Part shown: positions 24,281 to 35,411 of the stretch, piece after piece | How the letters are laid out: every line of letters begins with the position of its first letter | How positions within the stretch are numbered: position 1 is the stretch's first letter | NCBI RefSeq assembly: GCF_964355755.1 | Contig: NC_092670.1 | Span: 7,811,201 to 7,875,200, forward strand | Direction: 5' to 3' | Source: Antedon mediterranea | Lineage: Eukaryota; Echinodermata; Crinoidea; Comatulida; Antedonidae | Length of the DNA: 64,000 nt | Position numbers and translations under genes: made by a program | Notes under the pieces: model-generated | The model's database searches: none | Seen by the model: the letters and a program-made list of their open reading frames with translations, nothing else | What the model was told of the DNA's origin: nothing

Positions 24281-25105
24281 TCATGATGTTGATGTAGATG
24301 CTGGAACGATGCCGTATTTCTTAAATTGTGAAAAATGACTTGTTACTTTCTTCAACTTGCAATCTGAGACTTCTTTTCCGTTCAGTACATCTGTCATGAA
24401 TTCAATATAGATCATAGCGAGTCTCAGTGTTTCGATTCTGGAAAGTCGTTTTTCGTAGGCGAAAGTTGGGACGAATTTGCGGAGTTCATCAAAGGCTTCG
24501 TTCAAGCTGAACATGCGTTTTCTTTCACGGACATTTGCTGCTTTTCGTTGGGCTTGCGTCGGAACTCTTCTTCGTGTTTTCACCTTAGTAGGTGTCGTCT
24601 GCTGCTGTTGTTTATAAAAGTCTAGGCCCATTTGATAGTTGTTATTTCCTTGATAGAAATTACAAAACTGATCTACACCACTAAAAGCCATGTCAGCTAC
24701 ACTACCAGAAGGAACCATACATGACGGTTCTTGCCATTGTTGCTGCATGCCTACATGTGGTCCGTTCTGAAGGACGGTTCCGTTTTGAAAATTGTGCCCA
24801 TCATGCACTTGATGGTGTCCGGGTAACCCGTTGTAAACAGGCATTTGTTGAGGAGATGTTATCAACTCTCTTGGAGGTGAAAGCATGCAACTTGAATCGT
24901 AAGCAAAGTTACACGCCGATGATGTAGTGCAGGGTGCCGATGTTTGAAACATGTTCCCCATGTCTGTATAAGTTTGCGGTGGGCTAAGTTCTAGGCCCAT
25001 TGAATCAGACTCTGATAACGGTGGGCTAAGTAGAAGTGCATCTTCGTCGTTGCTAACCATATTCATCAGCTCATGTAGGCTGTGGTTCTGCTGAGCCATC
25101 ATCAT
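24281..25105 (-). CDS. Fer3: Fer3/FERD3L-type basic helix-loop-helix transcription factor
   Basis: This nuclear DNA-binding factor is expected to bind E-boxes (CANNTG) as a heterodimer with an E-protein. The single exon encodes 274 residues. The basic region is about 185-198 ([14 protein letters not shown], with the E-box-contacting E194), helix 1 about 199-213, the loop carries [18 protein letters not shown], and helix 2 runs to about 241. The [16 protein letters not shown] and [18 protein letters not shown] segments fit Fer3/FERD3L better than Ptf1a, which reads RERRRM and LPYEKRLSKVDT there. Unlike the short vertebrate FERD3L, about 180 residues precede the bHLH; they contain four Ser-Pro sites (near 27, 41, 76 and 84), Met/Gln/Asn-rich stretches and a QQQQ run, and are probably a regulated activation region. 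Three ATG codons are adjacent at the start. A TATA box lies about 110 bp upstream. Plus-strand frames here are shadows. Confidence 0.9.
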   Translation of the reverse strand: MMMAQQNHSLHELMNMVSNDEDALLLSPPLSESDSMGLELSPPQTYTDMGNMFQTSAPCTTSSACNFAYDSSCMLSPPRELITSPQQMPVYNGLPGHHQVHDGHNFQNGTVLQNGPHVGMQQQWQEPSCMVPSGSVADMAFSGVDQFCNFYQGNNNYQMGLDFYKQQQQTTPTKVKTRRRVPTQAQRKAANVRERKRMFSLNEAFDELRKFVPTFAYEKRLSRIETLRLAMIYIEFMTDVLNGKEVSDCKLKKVTSHFSQFKKYGIVPASTSTS

Positions 25106-25202
25106 TGCAGGCTATTAGTTTGTAATTGGACGTGTGAAGTATTCTGCAACAGATTTCCTTCTGCTGCTTCGTCGCACTCTACGATTACTACTACTCCATC
25201 GG

Positions 25203-25230
25203 CACGTGTGGCCTTATATACCTTTCCAAT
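25203..25230 (-). promoter_or_regulatory. TATA box and adjoining E-box of the bHLH gene
   Basis: On the minus strand GGTATATAAGG (25212-25222) is a good TATA box about 107-117 bp before the start codon, placing transcription start near 25185. The palindromic E-box CACGTG (25204-25209) sits immediately downstream, between TATA and start site. Autoregulation or regulation by another bHLH factor is possible but is inference. Confidence 0.65.
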
Positions 25231-26190
25231 TCTCCTAAACAACTAGGGGGTTTAATTTAATTTACTTTAGATTCTGAATTTAGCATACTTAATTAAGCTT
25301 AAGCATGTAAAAGAATGGTAGCCTGCGCATGACAAAGCGTGCTCCATTCAAGTCAGCTGATGTGATCGTCGAATAGGACCTCTCACAGGTGTTGTCGCTC
25401 GTGCCGTCCAAGTGAAAACATTTCAACAAACGCTATGATTGGTCCGATGTCATACTTCAATGAACGTCAATTGGAGTAGGTGGGCGTTCCGTAGGCCCAC
25501 GAGAACAACAGAGTTTTGAAAGAGTAGGCCTACACGGGTGCCTCGCGTGGCTCGGACCCTTCTTAATGACTAAAGAACTTTTAAGAAGGATATTGGCTTT
25601 GATAAATGAATGTCTTGTATTGGAGTTACCCTTTAAAGTAGAACTATTTATCCCCCAACACATTAATCCATACAACCTTGTAGAGGATGTGATTTTCATT
25701 GATAATATAATATATTAGAAACCAGTAGTATAGCCCTATTATACCTGTTGGTATAATAGGGGTTTTACAATGGCATTTGTCTCGAGTAAGTCGAGAATTG
25801 ATTTGATAGCGTTTGATTAGCCAGAGTAATAATATGTGATTCTTCGGACAAACACAAAAGACATTGAAGACGATTTTTACATAATTTGTTGACTTTATAC
25901 CTAATGCACTATTTTGTACAAATATGATACAATAGAAAGTGTGAAACTGCATAGCCTAACTCAACAACACCTAAAATGGGTTAAAACTAAAATTTATTTG
26001 AATCAATGAAAAACGTACGTTAGGACTATAAACTTTCGAAAAAAATTAAGATAGACAAAATAAATTGTGTTGACTTATTCTTATTTGTTTAAAAGTTACT
26101 AATCAGTAACCAGTAACATTCATCAATATCAATGTATAATAATATTGTCTCCTGAACCCATGATTTAAAGCAAACAAGGCTATATACATG

Positions 26191-26300
26191 CCTGCAGTCG
26201 CGTGCTCAAATATGAGTTAGTTTTTACCGGCTAACCGACCGACCGACCGACCGACCAACCGACCGACATAGTGAGCTGTAGAGTCGCGTCGTACGGGACT
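26191..26300 (+). mobile_element. Family C element, copy 2 with expanded CCGA run
   Basis: CTGCAGTCGCGTGCTCAAA, a GTTAGTTTTTACCGG stretch, a run of about eight CCGA/CCAA tetramers, then GACATAGTGAGCTGTAGAGT and GCGTCGTACGGGACT. The tetramer run is longer than in the copies at 811 and 30360. Confidence 0.7.
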
Positions 26301-27548
26301 AAACATGGTTAACTGGGTTTTGATTACATTTTGCAATTGCAGTTAAATAGGAACACTGTTAAATTATAACTGAAATTGAGTTGAATTTGAGTAAAAGTTC
26401 TTTCAAAGAACATATTTGCATGAAGTAAGACTCTGCTTGATTATAATGACGAATAAACACTAATAACGTAACGAACTATATCGTTATTATTGTAATACCA
26501 TAGACATAGGCCTAGTGTATAACTGCTTGTAGAACTCTTTGATCGGTTAAACAGTGTGAACCTTACTGAAAAGTTCAAAACACAAAAATAATTGTTATAA
26601 ACCTCAACTTATAATAACGTTATGCTTCATTGCACATTCTCTTCAAAACGAAGAAACAATTGGTATTTCAAGTATTTTTTTGCTGTAAAACAATAAAAAA
26701 AATAGCACATACAAAATTATTATTATCATAATATAAACATTTATGATTCGAATAGAAAAAGTGTGCCTAAAATAGTGACATTTTGTTACATTTTACCACG
26801 ATTAACGCAACAGATTGATTTATTTTGAAGTGTAATGGAACGTAAAATTCGATTAACTTCAGTGGCTAATCGATCAACGAAGCGTATTGAACTTGGCTAA
26901 ACTGAAAGTATTACCAAAGAGTTCCCACGTATCGCTGTATACATTTCATATGCAGGCCGTTATTATATGACAGACACCTGGCCTAAGCTTACGTATTACA
27001 CTAAGTAGTATCTTTTCTGGTGCTTCCTAGTGGCCTTATGGTTATTATTAGTCTGCGCTCTTAAATTTTTGAATAAGGATGAATTTCGCGCTGGTTATTA
27101 TGGCATCGAACGCAGCTGCAATTGGTCGATGTAGGTTTCCCGACGGCCTTTTTTCTAAGCGGCAGGTTTAAAATGTTTATCTTCGTGGGATAGACGTTTC
27201 ACCAGGAATTATTCAGTATTGTTTGTAAATTAATCTTAAGCATAATTAATACACTTATGATTTAATACACGCATTTAACAAGTTATGCTTAGTAAAGGAA
27301 TTCTTTGAGCTAGAGAGCATGAATTTATAATCATGAAATTTAGAATATTATAAATTTAATTTAGTGTGGATTTTTATAATAAATGCTGTATGTTATTAGG
27401 CCTAATCTTTACATTTTTGTACTTTTACTATTTTATTACGTATTATCAATTATTTTTTAGTTAGATATTTTACTTTATGTGGTTTTGTTCCTTTTTAAAT
27501 AAAAATGCTCATAAATCAACCACAATATTTTACTTAAACACACGAATT

Positions 27549-28119
27549 GTTTAATTCATTATCTATGTCTCTGTTTTGAATATGCATCGATGTTTATAAT
27601 AAAAAGATATTCTTTGTATATTGTGTACGGTATTTACTTAGGTAAGTATGTGTCCTACACTGGTAAACATAAATTATATAAGAAAATATTAAGAACTATA
27701 TAACAATCAAAACTATTTCATTTCTTAAAATCTGGCTAAATCTGTTTTTTTTTTTGGTTTAATTCATTATCTATATCTGTGTTTTGAATATGCATCTATG
27801 TTTATAATCAAAATGATAATCTTTGTAGGCCTATATTGTGTACTTAGGTAAGTATGGGTCCTACACTACTAAATATAAATTATATAAGAACATATTAAGA
27901 ACTATATACGATTATCTATTTTAATTCTTTTTCTAGGTATATCTGTGTTTTGAATATGCATCGATGTTTTATAATCAAAACGATATTCTTTGTATATTGT
28001 GTACGGTATTTACTTAGGTAAGTATGTGTCCTACACTGGTAAACATAAATTATATAAAAAATATTAAAAACTATAACGATTAAATTTATTTTATTTCTAA
28101 AAATCTGGTTAAATCCGGG
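27549..28119 (+). repeat. Tandem triplication of a roughly 160-210 bp unit
   Basis: Three copies start near 27549, 27757 and 27920. They share CTGTGTTTTGAATATGCAT, TTCTTTGTATATTGTGTACG, TACTTAGGTAAGTATG and TCCTACACTGGTAAACATA. Spacing is about 208 bp then 163 bp, so the units differ by an internal gap. The minus frame at 27916-28152 falls inside copy 3 and is an artefact. Confidence 0.85.
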
Positions 28120-28493
28120 AGTATAATGATTAAAGCTAAAATCGTGAAACAAAAAACAATTTACTGGTCATTGATCGACCTAATGATGATGAACGTAAAC
28201 AATAGACAGCATGTAACAGGTTGAACCACACTCAATGATATACGACGCGTCATCAGGTTTTCCTTCAGATTTAAAACTTCGACGTAATTTGAGTGTGAAT
28301 ACAGTTTGCCCTTCATACAGCATGTTACCACTCATTAACGAATTCATAAACGATAAAGGTAGAATTAAAATTCTAGAAACGCTTTGTTTGAAGTAAGTCT
28401 TTCTTTATTGACAATAGTAAGAGATAGAAATTAAATCAGATTTATATAATGAGTAGAATGTATATTAAACGACAGCAAGCTATTGCTGGTTAT

Positions 28494-28516
28494 CCCCCCG
28501 TCCCCCACCCACCCCC
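28494..28516 (-). repeat. C-rich tract (G-quadruplex potential on the minus strand)
   Basis: Four C-runs (CCCCCC, CCCCC, CCC, CCCCC) separated by one or two bases give a sequence that could form a G-quadruplex on the opposite strand. A G-rich tract of the opposite sense lies 250 bp away at 28769-28792. Confidence 0.55.
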
Positions 28517-28768
28517 TTTAGTATTTCTTTGATTTATTCCACATTTATTTTACTTTGTGTTACAGATACAAATAAACCTTTTTCATCCTTCGCATGCAGT
28601 TTACATGGTCGCAGTTCAAGAATACAATTATTATGCTATTGAAAACTTTACTAACAATTTAAGTAAATGCACTGTCAGATTATCTCTGAAAACTATAGAT
28701 ATAGGCCTACATCGTATTTCTGTAGGGGAAAACGAACTTATATAGCGATTCGTACGTGCCGATAATGA

Positions 28769-28792
28769 CGGGGAGGGGTGGGGGGGGGGGGG
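28769..28792 (+). repeat. G-rich tract
   Basis: GGGG, GGGG and a run of 12 G with single-base breaks make up this tract. Together with the C-tract at 28494 it forms an approximate inverted pair around 250 bp of unremarkable DNA. Confidence 0.6.
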
Positions 28793-28863
28793 AGCTTTAG
28801 AGTTCATATCCGAAACCAACACAAATTAGTTCTTTCCATGAGTCTGTCATGTAACTTGAATTG

Positions 28864-29226
28864 TATGAAGATGAAATACACTGTTTTATGGAATGTTCAA
28901 CTTATGATGATATCAGATCTCGTTTTTTTCAACTTTATTAGCTGGCTCAACCCATCCTTGTCAGATCTAACAAACAAACATTCAAGTTTTTAATGTTTTA
29001 TGGCAACCACTGTTCTACAGTTGATAAATTTGCCTATCAATTGCTCTCCTTACGCCAGTCCATTGTTTTCAACAAGTAATTTGTTGAAGTAAATCTGTTT
29101 AAAGTAGTAGATGTTTTTTAACCGTCTCTATTTTCTATCAGAGTCTATTTATAATTGTTATTTTATATATTCACTCATAAGCCAGAATGTGCTGGTCTTG
29201 TATTACACAACTTAAAAAAAATAAAT
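28864..29226 (+). pseudogene. 3' remnant of a LINE (C-terminal end of the reverse-transcriptase ORF and 3' UTR)
   Basis: In shifting frames the sequence reads YEDEIHCFMECSTYDDIRSR, then FISWLNPSLSDLTNK, then YGNHCSTVDKFAYQLLSLRQ, ending at TAA 29077-29079. An E-x-HC-x-x-C-type pattern followed by YDDIR and a final FAYQLL helix is typical of the extreme C terminus of CR1/L2-like non-LTR retrotransposon polyproteins. At least two frameshifts break it, and the upstream catalytic domain is absent, so it is a dead 5'-truncated copy. The AT-rich tail to about 29226 is probably its 3' UTR. Confidence 0.6.
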
Positions 29227-30359
29227 AGCATCCATCTTTAAATCATACTACCCAAAGAAGCTGTTCCGGAAGGTAAACCATTGACCATTTTCTTAAGTGC
29301 ATAGCCAATTAATAACATAGAATGTCTTACAATAAATCAAGAAAATATCACTAGGCCTTTAATGACATAAATTTACATATCGATTATCATTTTAAGTTTA
29401 ATTTTAATTGTTAAATACGTTTTTAGTGTTATCATAATCTATTGAACTTATACTGGTTCCTGGTGCATTGTATCCTGAATACACATTATGACGTTATAAA
29501 TTATCTGTATGTACCTAATGACAGAGATATATACTCTGTTAAAAAGTACTTAATACAGCTAGATTCTTTGCTAGATAACTGGCAATAGTCTCCACATAGT
29601 GACAGCTACAGAATCGGGTGCACGTACTTTGAGTTTTGCAGATATAAATTGCTATCTGAAAGTTGGACGAGTCACTCCCTGGTTGACATATCAATAAAGG
29701 ACAAGTCTGGAAAAGTCTGTTAATTTGTATACATTTTATTATCAAAAAGAGTGGAAACAATTGTCTTGATAACGAAATCAAACAAAACCATTAGCACATG
29801 CGAATTATTACTAGTGTTTTAGCTCAAAACAATTAACATCTTTTTCTAGGCTCAGTTTTTCTGTGACACCACCAAAGACACACTGTTTACACGCCCGACA
29901 AAAGCCGTACATTAGGCCGATTTTCAAACTTTCTCCAAAAGCCAAAAAACACACAAAAAAAGTGTCATTGTTGGCTTTTGCACTATACAATGTCACTTCG
30001 TATTCTGTACAGCCGTACTTTTATAAGAAAGCCTATGCCTAATGTTCATAAAACAAAAAATCATAATAGCTAATTTTGTTTCTATTGAGAACAATGTAGG
30101 CCTATCATTTTCCCAATTCATAATGAATAAAATCAAATTCTAACGCAATACTCAATCACAAAAAAAAATACTGTAGTATTTTCCTTAAATTACGGTATTA
30201 TCAGGTAAATATTTGTTTTTTAATAATATCAAAATGAATTAAATTGGCTTATTTAAAAAAAATAATAATAAAAACATTTTTAAGAGGACAATTCTAATTA
30301 TTTCAACTCTATCACGAGTGTGGTTAAAATAAACAAATGTAACAAGGTCATATACATGG

Positions 30360-30450
30360 CTGCAGTCTAGTCGCGTGCTCAAATTTAAGTTAGTGTTTAT
30401 CGGCCGACCATTCGACCAACCGACCGACATAGTGAGCTGTAGAGTCGACT
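30360..30450 (+). mobile_element. Family C element, copy 3
   Basis: CTGCAGTCTAGTCGCGTGCT, GTTAGTGTTTATCGG, then CCGACC and CCAACCGACCGA tetramers, then GACATAGTGAGCTGTAGAGT ending at CGACTA. Compared with copy 1, a five-base insertion (TCTAG) follows the CTGCAG. Confidence 0.7.
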
Positions 30451-32460
30451 AATAATGCACTTCTGTAATTAATTTTCACCTGGATTTCTTTACAAAAATT
30501 AAAACATGTAGAATCAATTTTATATAATAGTTTATGTATTTTTGTATGAATGTTAACTTTAAACTTGCAATATTGTATGCGTTTTGAATGGACTATCAAA
30601 TGTATTGTTAACATTCATTTACAGCCTTTAATAAGTTTGTATGTTTTCAATATAATGAAGCATGTCGGATATCAAAATAAAGAAAAAGAAAGATAGAAAA
30701 TTGAACAAAAAAAGTGATGGAACAAGTCTTGGCTGAAGGCAGGTAAGAAATCTACAATGAAAATATTTGTTATCCTCTTTAACATTATCCTACTTGGATG
30801 TAGAAAACAAGCAATTGTTTAGGTCTTATCTACATTTAAGAAGAGCTTGAGTGGTCACTGCTATCAGTCTAGACACTTCTCTAAGTGCCGTCGACGTACA
30901 TTGATCGGAGACGAAACAAGACTATAGTCCTACATGTTCCTCTTGCTTTGTCCTATAAGCGTGGAAGTGTATTCAAGGGATTATCTGGGGTCCAATTAAG
31001 TAGGCCCTATTATTCATTTTACGTTCTACCTGTTATTTGTTGTTACAAGGAATTTCTTTTGTTTACTTTCATGAGAATGTGCAGTCATTTTACAGCAGTA
31101 AATAATAAACATTAAAATACAGTAATAATTGATACTATATTAGGCCACATCAGACTAGAGATTTTTAAAAAGCAAATACTGTATCTTAATTCAATAAGAT
31201 AACCAAACCCTATACTATTATTAATACAATGATACAATACTGTGTTCGTGAGATTTATGTGTTGGATTTACAAATTTGAGGGAAGGGTGCGTTGGATGGA
31301 GGGCTATAGAAGAGTGGGAGAACTGCGGTAGAGCTACTTTAATTGAATTCTAAAACGAAATATGGCCTACACATTAGTTTAAATGTCTGTTACACACAAT
31401 CGCCTATTATGATACCGAGACCAAGATAGAGGTCCTACTGTATTGTCATTTATACATAATCCTACTGTATACCGGATTCCCAGCTTCTTACCACGCGAGC
31501 TTACCACGCGAGTTTTTTTTTTTTTTATAAACTTTATAAAGTGCCTATAGCTCAAACCTAATGAGCCAAGTAAGGTAATTACTACAGTTATCTTACAGAG
31601 TGAAGCGAGTTTGTTTTTCATCCTCGGCTGTTCACAATTGACATTCGGGTATCTCTGCAGGGTTTCCATGGATTATTCTCACCACCCTTTTCACCTGAAC
31701 TGTGTCTATGCCAATCCATATTGTGACGATAAGAATGGTTTTGAAAATAATTAAATTAACAAATACATTCACAATTGAAAACCCGTGGGAAATACCTATC
31801 TTGACAATAAAATGACTTTTAATTTATGCAACGGTTACTGATTATCCCTATTTTATAGTAATGTCACTTTTAAGCCCAGTAATTAATCAGCTTTTATGAT
31901 AAAGACCGTGGGAACATGGCTTGTTAAACTTTTTCACTGAGTTGTCCACATAAAAATGGAAACTGTAAAATGTTATAAACCTTCAGCATACTTTATTTAG
32001 GTCTATAAAACATGCAATATGTTATAAATTTAATATTTTCATGATTCCAAGACAATGGCAATTTGTTCTTATTATGCTCCATTCACAGACCAATAAATCT
32101 TTATTGATTAAAAAAATGTATGATTTTTAGGGGGAAAGGGAGCACATTTTTTGTTATGATGGAAGATAGAAATGAAGAATGGCTTCACTCTCATTATATT
32201 TATCATGTTATAATAATAACAAGTTTAGGTTTTCATGTTTAGGTAGGTGGTACAGTTTAACTTCTACTAAGGGAATACTCTCGGCACCAACAAAGTGTGT
32301 CCTTAATGTGGGTCATCTTAATTAATGTTTGTTTCCCTACTCTATTCGTTTTAAAATAATAATTAATATAAAAAAAGAAATATCTGATTTTTTTTAAGAG
32401 CGTCAGATGGATTCAAGCTGATTATTAAAGAATAAAATAATACTATTTATTCCGTTGTTG

Positions 32461-32617
32461 TAAAGCTCTGTCTACTATCAAACTTTATGTGACAAAAAAT
32501 TGTGATGTGCCCATGGACATGATGTCATCACTACCACATTTTGGCATATCACTACCACATTTAAGCACCCCTCACATTTTTTTTGTTCAACTAGTTTGAT
32601 AGTATAGACAGAGCTTA
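32461..32617 (+). mobile_element. Inverted-repeat element, family B (copy 2)
   Basis: TAAAGCTCTGTCTACTATCA at the left and TTTGATAGTATAGACAGAGC at the right form a terminal inverted repeat of about 20 bp, with TTAA at the right border. Inside are GTGATGTGCCCATG and two CATATCACTACCACATTT-type units, related to the 21-bp expansion in the copy at 58277. Confidence 0.8.
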
Positions 32618-33109
32618 AGATGTTGGAGAATATCCGTGGGAAGACATATGCATTTGCATAATGACAATACAGCCACCCATTACCTATATAATGCATGCAA
32701 GACACTTGTTGCCAATTAGACAACCGCCCGAAAATCTTACATCAGACTCTCTGATGATTATTGAATATAAGGAGGCGAATTGTATTCTGATCAAGTTGAA
32801 TTAATTACACTTTTCCAGGCATCGGATTTAGACTTTTTGTTTCAGATTTTGGGAATTGGAAACGTTGATGTAGAGTTCGTTAGAGTTCCCATTAGCATTT
32901 ACAATATTAATGTATGTCACGGAATAATTTGTTTAAAATAATAATTAGGCCTATAGAAAATTAAACTGTCTATTCTACCATCGATTGATAAAATGCCAAA
33001 CGGTAAAGCCTATCTGTAATACCTGGTATAACATTATTATGAATAATAGTATTTGATTTTTGAAGTTATTTGATAAAAATTGTTTTTTGATGAGATATGA
33101 ATACTAAAA

Positions 33110-33152
33110 CAATGTACTGAACAGTGATTGTATAAATGAATGAATAAATGGC
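33110..33152 (+). repeat. Short-motif tail, probable retrotransposon 3' end
   Basis: TTGTATAAATGAATGAATAA ends in AATG repeats. It resembles the tails at 5080, 16050, 54260 and 63050 in form but not in motif. Confidence 0.3.
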
Positions 33153-33829
33153 CGAATGGTCTCAAACTACCTCATTGGTTTTTTTTTTATTCTTTACGAA
33201 CAAATGTAGCCAATATGCCTATGTATTGAGTATACAGAAAGACTAGGACTGTCTAATGCTATAATTGCAACATTGAAACAATGTCTATACTTTGGATATA
33301 GACCTCAATAAGCAGCTCAATAAGTCCACATTATCGAAAAGGCAATTTTAAATAAAAGATAACCCAGGCATGTAATTAATTAATGATTTCACACCATTCA
33401 CCCAACTGTAAAGCTATACTATTTTAGTTCTCTTCTTCTTGGGTCTAAATCGCGGCTCGCGCGTTTCTATCAACTCATTGTTGCAATCGTTATTATCAGC
33501 TTAGAATTAGATTCATCTTGTATCATTTACTTAATTCTAGTAAATGAGGTACTCAATAATGATTCGCGTGGAACCTTACTGAATAATGCAGACACTCGAC
33601 ACACTATCAATGTCCCAATTTGACTACGGTAACTTAGACAATTGAAAATGTTCCCCCCTTCTTATCTGTTTATGTATTAACAGTGCACAGTCTATTTTTT
33701 AATCACGCTGGAGCGAGGCAAACTCTCCCCCTGACGATAATTTATATCATGGAGGAAAAAAATAATAATAAAAATTTAATATACCATAGATTGCTCCTTA
33801 AAGATGTTTTGTCCGACTGAAAAGAAAAA

Positions 33830-34160
33830 ACAATTTTTTAAAATTGTTGATGTTGAATATGCCATTTTAATGTCATATAATTGTTATCCACCTTAAACAA
33901 ATTTTAATTCAAAAAATATATATTACCTGGAAAAAACTGTAATTTAAAGCAAAAAATAATCAAATTGGCTGACAGCCAATGGTTTTTGGTTGAATTTGAC
34001 CATTTATTTTTACATTTTATATGAGAAAACATTTTTTTTTCTCGTGTTTTTTTTACGGAAGGGATTAACTTTATTAAAACTACAAAATACCGTAACCTAG
34101 TCTGATTTAATTACTCTTAATTGGGAGACAAACATCTTTAAGGGGTTTCAATATCTAAAG
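33830..34160 (+). repeat. AT-rich dispersed family D, longest copy
   Basis: Order of shared blocks: GTTGAATATGCCATTTTAAT, GTCATATAATTGTTAT, ACTGTAATTTAAAGCA, TCAAATTGGCTGACAGCCAA, GGTTTTTGGTTGAATTT, ACGGAAGGGATTAACTTTA, then GACAAACATCTTTAAGG. The same order is seen at 34555, 43010 and 55965, and the second half at 22250. TGGCTGACAGCCA is a small inner palindrome. The family is undefined. Confidence 0.6.
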
Positions 34161-34554
34161 TAAAAACTTGTTTTGTTTACATTTTTAACTAGGCCTAAAT
34201 ATAATTCGGTTTTTTTTCTTGGAAATATAATTTAGTAATTTCTGTTTTGTATTTTAACTACAATAAACGATGCAATGTGTTTGACTTGAATAATAAATTA
34301 AATACATTAGTAATGTTTAAAAATTACGAGATCTCCTGACGGTCGATGTGAAGCGTTTATCGCCTCCACCCTCAAGCATGAATTGAACAAATCTCATAGT
34401 TTAGGCCCACTTTTGAGGTTCCGTTTACCAGTTAAACAAGATAAGATGCGCTTTTTATATTTTTTCATATGCGCATTATTCAAGGACGAGCGCGTATAAC
34501 AAAATTGGATCGTGAAATTAAAACACGCACGGTCTCAGTTTATAATCAATTATT

Positions 34555-34870
34555 TATATTTATATTTATTATTATAAAATTAGCTGAAAACTGTAATTTA
34601 CAGCAATACGGTAAATCAAATTGCCTGCAAGTCAATGGGTTTTTGTTGAATTTAAGCGTTTATTTTTTCTTTTTATCCTTGGAAACATTTTTTTCTACGG
34701 AGGTGATTAACTTTAAAACTGCGATCTATTCAGTCTTTTTTTTTTAACCTTCATTTTCATGTTTTTGAGGGACAATACATCGTTTAGAAAATCAAACTTT
34801 TTTTTAAAGAATTGGGAGAAACAGACAGAAAAGAACATCATATCCTGGGGTAATTCGGGAACCACAATGC
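34555..34870 (+). repeat. AT-rich dispersed family D, copy 3
   Basis: AACTGTAATTTACAGCAATA, TCAAATTGCCTGCAAGTCAA, GGGTTTTTGTTGAATTTAA, ACGGAGGTGATTAACTTTA and GTTTTTGAGGGACAATAC follow the block order of 33830. The plus frame at 34469-34747 is inside this repeat and is not a gene. Confidence 0.55.
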
Positions 34871-35295
34871 ACATTATTGATTAAAAGGTGTAAATACATG
34901 AGACGTGTGGCTTTGTTGACTGGTAGGCTGTTCAAACAGATAAACACACATAGCCTACACAAATGGTTATTTAAAGTACACTAGTTATTATGTTATTGGT
35001 ACAGGAAAAAGCATCATGTTTAACTAGTACACAAATTGTGTAGAGGTGGGATAGCTTAGGCCTATTTCCTTTTTAGGGTAAAAAAAATCACACTTTGTCA
35101 CATAATAAGCACTTAAAATCTTAACAAACAATTCCTAACAACCTGTTAACAAACCAAGGACAAGTTGTATACGGCTAGGTTGTATAGAAAGTCAGGCAAT
35201 TAGCAATTTCTAGGTGGTAATGGTCTTCTTTTAGGCCCTCCTTCAAATGGATAAATCTACCCCGACGACAGGCATGCGCCCCATACAATATCAAT

Positions 35296-35411
35296 GTATA
35301 AATGCTGGCCTTGGCGTGCTTGGTGTAATAGCAGGCGACTTCATGTTGTTCAATGAATGTCTTACAACAATCTCGAGTTGAAAGCTTTACATTTCGTCGT
35401 GATTCGTACAG
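35296..35411 (+). promoter_or_regulatory. Candidate TATA promoter with a short first exon
   Basis: GTATAAATG near 35296-35304 resembles a TATA box. About 50 bp on, an ATG at 35353 opens 19 codons (MNVLQQSRVESFTFRRDSY) that run into TACAG|GTAATC at 35411, an acceptable donor in phase 2. This could be the start of a plus-strand gene, but I could not find a phase-compatible next exon, so the coding interpretation is weak. Confidence 0.25.
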
